Positions 44,909 through 54,532 of a stretch of DNA of 64,000 nt are shown here, one piece after another. Origin of the DNA: Hymenoscyphus infarciens (lineage: Eukaryota; Ascomycota; Leotiomycetes; Helotiales; Helotiaceae); assembly GCA_001414345.1 (NCBI GenBank), contig LLCB01000209.1, positions 1-64,000 on the forward strand, written 5' to 3'. The position numbers and the translations under genes are program-made. Each line of letters starts with the position of its first letter. Position 1 is the stretch's first letter. Below the pieces are notes generated by a model, which searched no databases, had not been told where the DNA came from, and saw only the letters and a program-made list of their open reading frames with translations.

Positions 44909-47197
44909 ATGTCGAATAACATTTATAAGTACGAGGAGCTGACGCACCCGGAAAATGATTTCAGACTCGTTACCCTCCTTCCTGGACACGACGAGGAGGA
45001 TATCAAGATTGAAATTAAGCACGATACCTTGGATGAAAATCCGCGCCCAGATCGAAAGGACCTACACTTAAAGCATGCTCGAGCCAATCTCCCAAGTAGC
45101 TGCGAAGCTTATGAAACATTCGAGGGACGAATCATCTACATCGAAAAAGAGGCGAATGGAAGGATGTCCACCTCGTGGCAGCAGCCTGATCTTGATCTTC
45201 CTCCAATACCAATGGTGGATGTCAAAAGGATAGGCGAAGAGGAAGTTTCAGGTCCAGGGGCTCACTATGAAGCGCTCTCGTATGCTTGGGATGTGAAGGA
45301 TACTTCAGTCTTTCCGAATGGCCTCCTTTCCGAAAGCTCGGGGAAGGATATGGTAGAAGTCCAAGCTGTGGTATCAAGAAACCCTCTTCGATACGCTACA
45401 CTCCCCATGCGACGGAGTCTTGAAAGTGCCTTGCGGCACCTGAGACTCAAAGACACGAAAAGAGTACTCTGGGCTGACGGCATCTGTATCAATCAAGGAG
45501 ATATCGCTGAAAAAGACGTCCAAGTGCCTCGTATAGGAAACATATTCAATAAAGCAGAGCGAGCCATCGTGTGGCTGGGACCTTCGACAGCGGACAGTCA
45601 GCTTGCAATGCGAACGCTCGGTTATCTTGGAAGACAAGTTGTGTCAACAACTGATCGTCGTCGTTTCCCTGCTCCAGAAGCTACTCAAAAGACATGGTTT
45701 GACTCTTCAATTCAACTCCCATTCGACGACAAAACATGGAAGGCCGTCAGCAACCTCCTTCAACGCCAGTGGTTCACAAGTCTATGGGTTGTCCAAGAAT
45801 TCCATCTAGCTCGCGGGGGCTTGTTCTTATGCGGCGAGGACGAACTCGACTGGAATCTTTTCCGCTACGCTATCCTCGCGCTTTGGTACAACAAAGCAGC
45901 AGCCTGGAACTTCCCACCAGAGATGAGATCAATAGGAAACATGGTGGAAGTCCTTCCAGACAAACACCCAATCTCAGACTTACTCTACCAAGTGTATGCC
46001 AGAAAGTGCAAATGTCCTCAACATCGAATTGTTGGCCTCCACGCACTGTTCCCGCAAAAATTCTGGAACTTGCTAGCGACGAGATCTCAGGACATTTACC
46101 GAGTGATGACCGCAAAGCACATCGACTACGTTCAACGCCTGGAAATGCTACGGCTTTGTCACGGGGACAGGACACAGGGAGCGGATAGTCCCTCTTGGGT
46201 TCCTGATTTGTGTTCCAAGTTGAAGATTTCACGGAGAATGGATTGGCAATTCGCAGCTGGATATTCTCGCTGTGAAGTATCCTTCGACAAGGATTTAAAC
46301 AAAATGACGGCCACGGGTATGCAATGTGCAACTATCGCACACGTCCATGAGCCACTACCAGAAGGTGCAGATATACTTGAAAGCTTGGAGTTGGTACGGA
46401 AGTGGGAACCCAGGGATCTGGAAACAGGAACGTACCCTGGTGGAGGAAGTGTCCGTGATGCATACGCCAGAACACTCACTGGCAATGCTCTCAATGACAG
46501 GTTTCCGCAACGTGACAGCGCTGGATCTTTCAATGAATGGAACGCCCAAGACTCGCCAACAGCACTCTTTGGTGAAAAAGCGAAGACACCACTTTCGGCT
46601 GATTTGAAACCAACACCAATGGAGATATTGGCTCTTTCCTTGTTGCCAGGTCGCGCGTTTGTGAGAACAAAAGAGGGCTACTTCGGTCTAGCACCAAGTG
46701 TTGCTCGTAAAGGTAAAATTTCCTGGTGTTCTTCTGTTAGTCGAAGTCAACTAATCCTAATATTTGCAGGCGACATCATCGCCGTGTTTCTCGGCTGCGA
46801 AACCCCCATTCTTCTCCGTCCCCTCCCCGGCAATGAATTCCATGTCCTAGGCGAATGTCTAATCCTTGGTCTCAACGATGCAAACGCCCTTCTCGAACCC
46901 CTCCCTTCACCCTGGAAAGCTCAAGTATTAAGTGATGAAACTGGTCTTTTTACCAATCTTCAATTCTTGAATTCCGAGACTGGAATAAGGAGTGATGAAG
47001 ATCCGAGACTTGGTCCCTTGCCGGAGGGGTGGGAAGTTGTTGAGCGTGGGGAGAGGACAAATGAAGATCCACGGGTTTTCAAGAGGTTCAGGGGTATGGT
47101 GAAGGGGAAGGTTCGGGTTGTTAATTGGGATCCGAGGATGGAACCTGATGTCTTAAGGGGTAAGGGTGTAGAGTTGAAGAGTTTTGTCCTGGTTTGA
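44909..47197 (+). CDS. HET-domain (heterokaryon incompatibility) protein
   Basis: Two exons, 44909-46712 and 46770-47197, join to 743 residues. The HET domain shows YEALSYAWD (120-128), the LWADGICINQ block (187-196) with the VPRIGNIFNKAERAIVWLG stretch after it, and WFTSLWVVQEFHLARG. A C-terminal region ends with the family's usual GDIIAVFLGCETPILLRP. HET proteins trigger growth arrest or cell death after non-self recognition between hyphae; the domain is TIR-like in fold. The 57-nt intron is a multiple of three without an in-frame stop, so retention would only insert 19 residues. Upstream, the frame is open to 44717; the ATG at 44909 was chosen as the most plausible start, because upstream residues look non-conserved. 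Its right flank is the transposon-rich block. Confidence 0.9.
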   Translation: MSNNIYKYEELTHPENDFRLVTLLPGHDEEDIKIEIKHDTLDENPRPDRKDLHLKHARANLPSSCEAYETFEGRIIYIEKEANGRMSTSWQQPDLDLPPIPMVDVKRIGEEEVSGPGAHYEALSYAWDVKDTSVFPNGLLSESSGKDMVEVQAVVSRNPLRYATLPMRRSLESALRHLRLKDTKRVLWADGICINQGDIAEKDVQVPRIGNIFNKAERAIVWLGPSTADSQLAMRTLGYLGRQVVSTTDRRRFPAPEATQKTWFDSSIQLPFDDKTWKAVSNLLQRQWFTSLWVVQEFHLARGGLFLCGEDELDWNLFRYAILALWYNKAAAWNFPPEMRSIGNMVEVLPDKHPISDLLYQVYARKCKCPQHRIVGLHALFPQKFWNLLATRSQDIYRVMTAKHIDYVQRLEMLRLCHGDRTQGADSPSWVPDLCSKLKISRRMDWQFAAGYSRCEVSFDKDLNKMTATGMQCATIAHVHEPLPEGADILESLELVRKWEPRDLETGTYPGGGSVRDAYARTLTGNALNDRFPQRDSAGSFNEWNAQDSPTALFGEKAKTPLSADLKPTPMEILALSLLPGRAFVRTKEGYFGLAPSVARKGKISWCSSVSRSQLILIFAGDIIAVFLGCETPILLRPLPGNEFHVLGECLILGLNDANALLEPLPSPWKAQVLSDETGLFTNLQFLNSETGIRSDEDPRLGPLPEGWEVVERGERTNEDPRVFKRFRGMVKGKVRVVNWDPRMEPDVLRGKGVELKSFVLV

Positions 47198-48092
47198 TGA
47201 GGATGTTTAGAGTTTTTAGTGGTGGCTTTAGGCGTTTTCCTTTTTCTTGTGGCTTTCACCTCTATATTGAATGTACGATAGTTTTAAGGTTGCAGATTTA
47301 TTGCTTTTCGTCATATACACGTATTTAAGGTTATTTTGAGAATTTCTATATTTGCTAGCTAGCTTTAACAATCTTACTCTATATTCTCTTATATATCTTT
47401 CTAAGCGGATCTCTAAGTATCTTACTAATATAATAGTAAAAAAAGGTAAGTACTAGTAGTAGTTACCTTAAGTAAGATTACTAAATTAATTAAAAGAAGC
47501 GACTATAAATATAAAAAAGAAAAAGTTTAAAAAGTAATATATAAAAGACTATAAATAGTATAAATAGTAAAGTAATATAGTTATACTAGAGAGAATATTA
47601 CTTATTAAATATAGATATCTTCTAAAAGCTACTAAGCTAAGAGAGAGAGAGAGCTTTATCTATTAAAAAGCGTTTATTTAAGAGCTATTACTTCTAATAG
47701 CTTAAGATAAAATACCTTTTAAAAGTATTTCAAGTCTATCTCTTAAGTACTTAAATATTCGTATCTAATATACTATTATCTAAAGTATATTATATAGCTC
47801 TATAGTAAGAACTATGTCTTAAGTATAATATATTATTATTAAAGTTATTTATTTAAAGAGAGTATTCTAATAAAAGAGTAGTATTATAAAAGATTAAGAA
47901 TTAAGAGTAAATAGCGCTTAAAATACTACTATAAGATATATAAGTAGCTCTATACTTAATACTAATATCTCTACTCTTATATACTTAGAGTTTAATTTAC
48001 TTAATTATAAAAATACTATAATTATATATTTATCTTTCTAATAAAATAACGTCTTAATATTAGAAACGTATATATATAAATGGATTGCGCTA

Positions 48093-48761
48093 TTCTGTCC
48101 CAACGCTAGCAGGGGTCCCTGGTGTGCTAAGAGCGCCACCACGTGACTCGCCCCCTTATCCTCCTATTCACTCTGCTAGAAGCATTTTACTCTTTTCTCT
48201 GGGGGGCTAGCCCCCCCGGTCCCCCTAGTGGGAGGGACACCCTCCTACACCTACCTGTTAGGAGTAAGCGTATTCTATTTATATATAAGAGTGAATTCGA
48301 GCTTTTTTACCTTATTAGTTAAGTCGGAAGCTAGAGAACGTAGAGGAAGAGGTAGAAGTCGATAAACAGATTACTATAGACCTTAGTATAACGTTTCATA
48401 AAAATTAGTAAGAGAGTATACTAGTACCTAGTGTAAATAGAAGGTAAAGAGAAAGCGCTAGCTTAATTAGGCTCTCCTTAGATTTAAGCTTTTTAAGCGC
48501 TTTATTTAATAGTACGTAGTTTATCGATTTATTATTATAAGCTTTTGTTATTGTTACGAGCTTTTGTTATTATTGCGAGCTTTTGTTGTTATTACGAGCT
48601 TTTGTTAGTATTGCTTTGTTTATTATTTATATCTGATTTTACGTATAAAGCTAAACCTTTTTAGGAAGGCGGTGGCGATTGTTTTCTAGTAAGAGTGAAT
48701 ATGTTGAAATTTCGCTAATTTTCTACGCTAGTAAGGGTACCATGCTAGCGTTGGGACAGAA
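48093..48761. mobile_element. 669-bp TA-flanked TIR element (Tc1/mariner-like MITE)
   Basis: The ends are TTCTGTCCCAACGCTAGCA and its exact inverted copy (19 of 19 bases), flanked by TA at 48091-48092 and 48762-48763. The left end continues into GC-rich sequence (AGGGGTCCCTGG...GGGGGGCTAGCCCCCC) that is unlike the AT-rich surroundings. No transposase frame remains. TA duplication and the TIR fit a non-autonomous Tc1/mariner/pogo element. Confidence 0.85.
48540..48615 (+). repeat. Tandem repeat, 4 x 19 bp
   Basis: Four consecutive copies of AGCTTTTGTTATTGTTACG occur with a few transitions (T/C, A/G) and one transversion, inside the 669-bp TIR element. Confidence 0.85.
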
Positions 48762-48964
48762 TAGTGTTTCCCATATAAATATGGAAAGGGTTTATAGTGA
48801 ATTGAGGAATCAGCTTATTAAGCAAGGAGGAGGTATATATATATATGCCTCCTCTCGTGCCGAGTAACCTCTATTCTACTAACAACACTTCCTGTCGCTT
48901 TTAACGTCTTATTCAGTATTGAGCTCTTTTTTAACCTAACAACACTCTCATCTATCCATCGAGG

Positions 48965-49141
48965 ATGCCTCCGAAGCGCAGTAAACAAGTCGCTCGTAAG
49001 AGCGTTGTTACCAAGGCTGGTAACAGAGCCGCTGAGGCGCTCCGAGCTCAACTAGCAGAAGACGATAATATCGAAGACGATGAGCGCGATACTCTATATT
49101 TAACTAAATTAGAATTCTTATATATAACCTTTATAGTATAA
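48965..49141 (+). pseudogene. Start of a decayed transposon-type ORF
   Basis: An ATG opens a basic peptide (MPPKRSKQVARKS, then VVTKAGNRAAEALRAQLAED) with normal codon usage for about 40 codons. It then enters AT-rich, stop-rich sequence and ends at 49141. The charged, lysine-rich start followed by an acidic EDD stretch resembles the beginning of a transposon ORF. It is not histone H3, although the RKS context looks similar. This is probably the less-mutated edge of a RIP-decayed element. Confidence 0.45.
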
Positions 49142-49920
49142 AAGAATCTTATAAAAGCTAGCTTTATAGTATTTTAAAGTTAAAGCTATAAATCTATTCT
49201 AGCTATAGAATCTAAGACTTATATTATAAAAAACTTTTAAGTACTAGATAGACTATTTATATACTTAATATACCTAGTATATCTAGTATACTTAAGTCTT
49301 AAGTATACTATTATACTACTAGTTATAATAGAGATACTAGCTAGTATACTTTATACTAAGTATACTAGATATATTTAATATACTAAGTATACTAGAAGTA
49401 CTAGAAATATTAAAAATTATTATATTTATACTATTTATATATTTCTATCTATTTATCTACTTATATATCTCCTATCTACTTATCTATATACTCTACTTAT
49501 ATAAGAGATATCTTATAAAGTAAACTTTAGCTTAATCGCTTAATTTATCGCTTACTTTTTTTTATTCTATTATAGTTTCGTAGAGCTAGTAAATAGTATA
49601 TAAAGAGATAGAAGGCTAGTTATATAATCGTATAATCCCGAGACTCGGTGTAATAATAAGATAGGAGTAGAGTAGAGAAGTAGTCTATTCGTAGTTATTA
49701 ACGCGAAAACTAAAGATAAAGAGCGAAGACAGCTCTGAACGATGCTAATATATAGGATTCTGCTAGGCGGTGAGGAGTCACGTGACAGGTCTAGTCTAAA
49801 ACCGTCACATTTCTCTCTCTTTAGTAGAGCTCGCTCTCGAGCTCTATAGAAACCCGTGTACTTGTCTATCTATATATCTGCTAGTCCTAGTCTATACTCT
49901 TTCTTCTACTAAGGTAGCTG

Positions 49921-49985
49921 TGAGATACTAGCTCTATAAGAGTAGTGAGATACTAGCTCTATAAGAGTAGTAAGATACTAGCTAT
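49921..49985 (+). repeat. Tandem repeat, 2.6 x 25 bp
   Basis: The unit TGAGATACTAGCTCTATAAG plus AGTAG is repeated exactly at 49921 and 49946 and partly at 49971, inside the 1.36-kb TIR element. Confidence 0.85.
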
Positions 49986-50460
49986 ACGCCGAGTTGCCTA
50001 AAATTCTCTATGTTCGCTCTTTAATACTAATCTATATAATCTACTAAGTAACTAGTATATACTTCTACGATTTTGTCGATTACTAAAGTATAAGCTTTAA
50101 GAGCTTTTATAATATTAAGAGGAGAAGGAGAAGGCTTTGAGAGTTATTAGAAAATAATATAGCTAAAAGTAAGAAGGTCTACTTAAACAGGCTTCTCTTA
50201 TTAAGGCGTAGAGGGGCTTCTTCTTATTAGTAGGAGGCTTAGATTAACTAATAATAAGCTAGATAAGCTATCTTATTAAAGCGTCGATTACGTAAGCGTA
50301 TTAATATTTCTTCTTAATAAGAGAGCTAAATTTATATGCCTAGCGTATAATGTTAGAGTCTATTGTCGGAGTAGTTAGATACTAGCTATTTAAAGAGAGA
50401 GGGGGAGGATCTAAAGATACTAGAGAGAGAGGATCCGAAGATACTAGATAAGAGGCTGTA

Positions 50461-50675
50461 GCTTAGTGTCGATTTAGAGGTTGCTGGCGAGGGGTCTAGG
50501 AAGCTGTTTTTAAAAGGGTTTGTAGAGTTAGTAGTAGAGAGGCTAGAATAGAAGTCCATAGACGCTAGAGGGAGGTCTTAAGCTAGGTATCGATTTAAGA
50601 GTCGCTAGCGAGAGGTCTAGGAAGCCGTTTTTAAAAGGGTTTATAGAGTCGGCGGTAGAGAGGCTAGAATAGAAG
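50461..50675 (+). repeat. Duplicated ~95-bp block inside the TIR element
   Basis: 50461-50555 and 50582-50675 are copies sharing GGTCTAGGAAG, TTTTTAAAAGGGTTT and AGAGAGGCTAGAATAGAAGT. Nearly all differences are transitions, which dates the duplication to before or during RIP decay. Confidence 0.8.
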
Positions 50676-51021
50676 TGAGGTTAAGAAGCCTAATATATTT
50701 TAAATCCTTTATAAGATAAGAAAGGTAACCTTTAGTTTGTGACGGCATGCCGTCCTGTATAGCCGAGATTACATGGCATATGCCGTGTTTCGGTAGTTGT
50801 TGTTTTGTTTTAGGAAGGTTACGTACGTCCGGGCTTTCGGACGTACTTCGTAGGTTCGGGCTTTTGTATTAGCCGATATATGTCGTTATTCGGTTCCGTA
50901 CCTCTTATATATTAGCATCGTTTAGAGCTGTCTTCGCTCTTTACCTTTAGTTTTCGCGTTAATAACCACGAATAGACTACTTCTCTACTCTACTCCTGCC
51001 TTGTTGTTATATAGTTTAATA

Positions 51022-51180
51022 TAATAATAAGGTAGAAGTAGAGTAGAGAAGTAGTCTATTCGTAGTTATTAACACGAAAACTAAAGGTAAAGAGCAAAGA
51101 TAGCTCTAAACGATGCTAATATATAGGATTCTGCTAGGCGATAAGGAGTTATATAACAGGTCTAGTCTAAAACCGTTATA
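51022..51180 (+). mobile_element. Left end of a second copy of the 1.36-kb TIR element
   Basis: This aligns over ~160 bases with 49651-49813, from the AATAATAAGG start through GGATTCTGCTAGGCG to GGTCTAGTCTAAAACCGT. It is in direct orientation, 12 bases after the end of the first copy. Differences are mainly G-to-A and C-to-T (for example GAGGAGTCACGTGACAGG versus AAGGAGTTATATAACAGG). Its right end is not recognisable; it is probably lost in the AT-rich tract up to 52600. Confidence 0.8.
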
Positions 51181-51318
51181 CTCGGAGATCGTATCGAACT
51201 TAGTATTACTTATATCGGAGTTAGATAGCGAGTCGGCTTTAATATCTCTAGTATTGAGAGCTAGATAGCGAGTCGGTATTAGCGCTAAGTATACTAGTAG
51301 CTGCTTTAGCGCTACGTG

Positions 51319-51370
51319 CTAGTATAGCTAGTATAGCTAGCATAGCTAGTATAGCTAGCATAGCTAGTAT
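51319..51370 (+). repeat. Tandem repeat of TAGCTAGTATAGC-type units
   Basis: About five 10-bp units (CTAGTATAG / CTAGCATAG) lie in a row. C/T variation between units again fits transition decay. Confidence 0.8.
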
Positions 51371-52815
51371 AACGCTAATCCGCTAGTATCTAAAAGCTTT
51401 TCGTATTATAGCTTCTAGCGTTTAAGAGATAATTTAGTATAATTAGATTAATAATAAAAGCTCTACTTTCTTCTTCTTACTTAAGCTTTATATTAATTAA
51501 ATATCTACTTTAATCTACTATAAAAGTAAGAACTTAAATAGCTTAGAACTTATATTATATTTAACGTATATTAAGAGAATTATAGAAAAGCTACTTTATA
51601 TAAAGTCTACTTTTAAAAGTCTTTAATTAACTATTTTATATAATTTTCTTAAAACCTGTTTATAAAGTATAACTATCGTCGCTAGCTATAGTTAGTAGAG
51701 TCTCTTTACTTAGAAGCTCTTAAAAGAGTTTATATATATATTCTATATCTCTTCTAAATCTCAAAAGAGAGACTATAATAAAAGAGCTTTATATATATCT
51801 TAGATATTCTAACTTTACTTTTTATATATTTAAAGTAATTAAGAAAGAGATTATTTAATTAAGAGACTACTAGTATAGATACTAATTAGCTATTATTCTA
51901 TATTAATTATATAAGAGAGTATCTACTAAAATAGTATTTACTTCTAGTATATATTCTAATTATATATTAATATTATATTAAGTAGCTAATATCTATTAAC
52001 GTAAATAGCTCTAAATTAAGTACTATAGAAGATACTTTATTTAAAGTAGTAAAACCTCTGTTTTTAGATACTAAATAGAGACTAATATTATATAGACTAT
52101 TTATTAAGTTATACTACTCTTACTAATTCTTCTAAATTTATTAAAATACTAGATATATTATATTATAAGCTAGTATATACTTAGCTTAGTCTCTATCTAA
52201 GATAAGAAGTAGTAGATCTAATACTCTAGAATAGAATTAAATAAGTTAATTAAATCTTAGAGAAGAATAGAAGTAGAAAGAAGAAGTAATATATTAGAAT
52301 TTAAGAAGTTTAAATAGTCTTAAGTTAGAAGTAGAATTAGTAAGGCTTATATAAGAAGGCTAGGTTAATAAAAGAGATAGAGAAAGTTAAAATACTAATT
52401 ATATTAAAAGTAAAAGAAAGTAGTATTAAAGAATAGAGGTTACTCGATATAAGAGAGAGAATATATATACTCTCTCTCTACTTATTAAGCGAGAGAGTTC
52501 TTAATTCACTAGAAACCTCTTCTATATATTCTATAACACTCGAGGAAAATTAGAAGTAACGAGAAATTAAGTTTTTTCTTTGATTAGATATTAATATAGC
52601 ATTAGAGAAGATGTCCTGTGTCTTGATTACGCTCCTAGAACTTAGTCAAAATATATAATATTTATATAATCAGGGCCAAGTTACGAAACCACCCGTGTGG
52701 ACCCAGAGAAACTCTATATATTCTACGAAGTAGCCCTCAATAAATTAGTATACAGACTTCGAAACCTACAAGCGTACAGTCAGTTATACTTGCAGATACA
52801 TATGTCATAGTGGAC

Positions 52816-54390
52816 TTACGGGTCTAGAACCACCCTGCGATATTCATTCAAACTGTCCGTAGTTATCGTTCCGGGGGTTAAAGTACTTCGGAGACAATAA
52901 GCAATAGCCTCTCCGATGCTAGTTGACCCACTGGCCCTATTCAATACCGCTTGTAGGAGGAGTATATCATTGTCATTGTTCGGAATAAAGTATTTCTGCC
53001 AAGGAGAAAAGGGATTTGTTGAATATTGACTTCCTTCCGCGGCTCCAGGTAACGGCAGGCGAACTTTCTTAATCGGAGTGCCCAGTAGAATTTCAGTCAG
53101 AAAGATTCCCAGTCGAAATAGGTTTCCACTATTTGTTGCAAGTCCGCACCTGCAGTTCACGAAATCGTCATGAAGGAAGGTAAACTGTTCTGGCACAATC
53201 GCTGGTGGCGCTGGGATTTTCGGTCTGTGACAAACACGACAGCTACAAATGAGAACTAACCAAGGCGTTCTCAGAAGAAGCAAGCCGCATTCTGCAACTC
53301 TATATGCTAATACAGCTTGTGTACGTTTCAACCGATGCATTGGGCTGCCAAAATACCGTGGGAACTCATATCCGCCGAGAATCTGGCTGATAGTGCTTGC
53401 TGGCGAGGAGTAACTGCGGTCGTTCACGCTGTCATTTCTCACCACGAAGTAATAGCCATATGCAGAAGATGCAAATCCACTCTCCCTACCCATTTTCTTA
53501 TGAACGTACGTTGCTGCTTCTCTGAATGACATACTCGTATTCGCTGGTGTGTGATTTACGGGACGGACTAAGGTTCGCATGCAGGTCCCCCAGGCATTAG
53601 GGCCATTGGCCTTAGTGATGAAGATGAAGTCAAACTTCTGTTTGTGGGCCACGAATGGGAGGTTGTTATTTCGACGAATCTCTTGTTTTTGGATAGTGGG
53701 TTCCTTGAATGCGTCGGTATCTAGGAAATCGAGAACCAGGTGAATGGAAAAGTCCACAGTGTCGGTAGTGGTCCAAGAATTGTAAAGCCCCTGGGATGCT
53801 CCATGTAGGTATGAGGAATTTGCAAGCCGAACAAGTAGATAGTCGCGTGCGTGCTTGTGTATCTCCTTCCGTGTCACCTCTTCGGAGGAAATGTCGGGAT
53901 TTTCCCGTCGAAAGAAACTTTTAGAATCTCTTTCCAGCATGTTCATACACTCGTTCACCCTTTTTTCGAAGGCTTCCAGCTTTTTCTTATTTCTGAAGAC
54001 ATGCTTGATTCTCTTCTTGAGACTGCCGCTTTCCAATTGATCCACCCACCAAGGCTTGAACTGGTCAATCGCCCCTTGAAAATTCTCCACGCAGTCTTTG
54101 ATGTGTTGACAGCCCTCCTCCCCCCAGTGCGCTATATAAAGCAACGCAATTTGTTCTTTAACTTCTGCTTCCATTCCTTCTGCTTGTCCCTCCATATATG
54201 TCATCCAGTCTGTGTGCCAGGTGCGCATATACGCTTCGGCACTTTTAAGTTGCGTTGCGGCCAGTTTGCGGTCTCCCTCGGCATTGTTCCAATTGTCTCT
54301 ATCGGCATTGATTGTGTCAACGCAGTTTCGAAGGAAGGTATATATTGCAATCGTGCTGGTGACAATTGCGACGGCTTCGGGTATAGCCAT
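52816..54390 (-). CDS. HeLo-like N-terminal domain with DUF7580/kinase-like remnant
   Basis: A single exon encodes 524 residues. The N-terminus (MAIPEAVAIVTSTIAIYTFL, then a run of amphipathic helices to about 185) resembles the HeLo-like/prion-inhibition helical domains of fungal cell-death and NLR proteins. The C-terminal 300 residues resemble the degenerate kinase-like DUF7580 region: YLLVRLANSSYLHGASQGLY, ECGLLLLRTPWLVLI (compare the usual LASSLLQLxxTPWL) and NLFRLGIFLTEILLGTPI. No VAIK, HRD or DFG residues are seen, so kinase activity is unlikely. In such proteins the helical domain can insert in membranes; that role here is inference. It is head-to-head with the retropepsin-patatin gene, 142 bp apart, and flanked by RIP-decayed DNA. 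The domain assignment rests on pattern recognition only. Confidence 0.62.
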   Translation of the reverse strand: MAIPEAVAIVTSTIAIYTFLRNCVDTINADRDNWNNAEGDRKLAATQLKSAEAYMRTWHTDWMTYMEGQAEGMEAEVKEQIALLYIAHWGEEGCQHIKDCVENFQGAIDQFKPWWVDQLESGSLKKRIKHVFRNKKKLEAFEKRVNECMNMLERDSKSFFRRENPDISSEEVTRKEIHKHARDYLLVRLANSSYLHGASQGLYNSWTTTDTVDFSIHLVLDFLDTDAFKEPTIQKQEIRRNNNLPFVAHKQKFDFIFITKANGPNAWGTCMRTLVRPVNHTPANTSMSFREAATYVHKKMGRESGFASSAYGYYFVVRNDSVNDRSYSSPASTISQILGGYEFPRYFGSPMHRLKRTQAVLAYRVAECGLLLLRTPWLVLICSCRVCHRPKIPAPPAIVPEQFTFLHDDFVNCRCGLATNSGNLFRLGIFLTEILLGTPIKKVRLPLPGAAEGSQYSTNPFSPWQKYFIPNNDNDILLLQAVLNRASGSTSIGEAIAYCLRSTLTPGTITTDSLNEYRRVVLDP

Positions 54391-54532
54391 GTTGCCGCGA
54401 TCGGTACTCGAGCACAGGGACGTCCGGTGACGTGTGAACTGGCTTTTGATTTCGAATAAGTATAAACAATGTGTTTGTTGAGCATCATATCAATAGCCTT
54501 GTGGTAGTATGGGCTGTTGGAAGAGCTGAAAA
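54391..54532. promoter_or_regulatory. 142-bp bidirectional promoter
   Basis: This is the only DNA between the start codons of the HeLo-like gene (minus) and the retropepsin-patatin gene (plus). It is short enough that the two must share core promoter sequence and probably expression. No TATA box is evident. Confidence 0.55.

Larger units (their letters stand above)
49651..51010. mobile_element. 1.36-kb element with ~105-bp terminal inverted repeats
   Basis: The left terminus (49651-49754) and right terminus (50906-51010) are inverted copies sharing GGAGTAGAGTAGAGAAGTAG, then TCTATTCGTRGTTATTAACG and GATGCTAATATATA. The interior holds a 25-bp and a ~95-bp tandem repeat and, near the right end, a palindrome GACGGCATGCCGTC and a hairpin GTACGTCCG/CGGACGTAC. 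No transposase is recognised. A second copy starts 12 bases further on (51022), and the window begins with a third. The family is unknown to me; long TIRs with subterminal hairpins suggest a DNA transposon or its non-autonomous derivative. Confidence 0.8.
47260..52800. repeat. AT-rich transposon graveyard, 5.5 kb
   Basis: Extremely TA-rich, stop-filled DNA runs from just after the HET gene to just before the HeLo-like gene. Islands of normal composition mark less-decayed elements, listed separately. Repeat copies differ mainly by transitions, consistent with RIP. No intact coding sequence lies inside. The 51180-52600 part is almost featureless A/T sequence. Confidence 0.85.

Noticed and set aside
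48965..49020. Histone H3-like start (RKSVVTKA...)
   Set aside because: The similarity is limited to a few basic residues; no histone fold follows and the frame runs into AT-rich stops.
49651..51180. Interpretation as LTRs of a retrotransposon
   Set aside because: The complete copy has inverted, not direct, terminal repeats, lacks TG...CA ends and shows no primer-binding site. The directly repeated left end belongs to a second copy.
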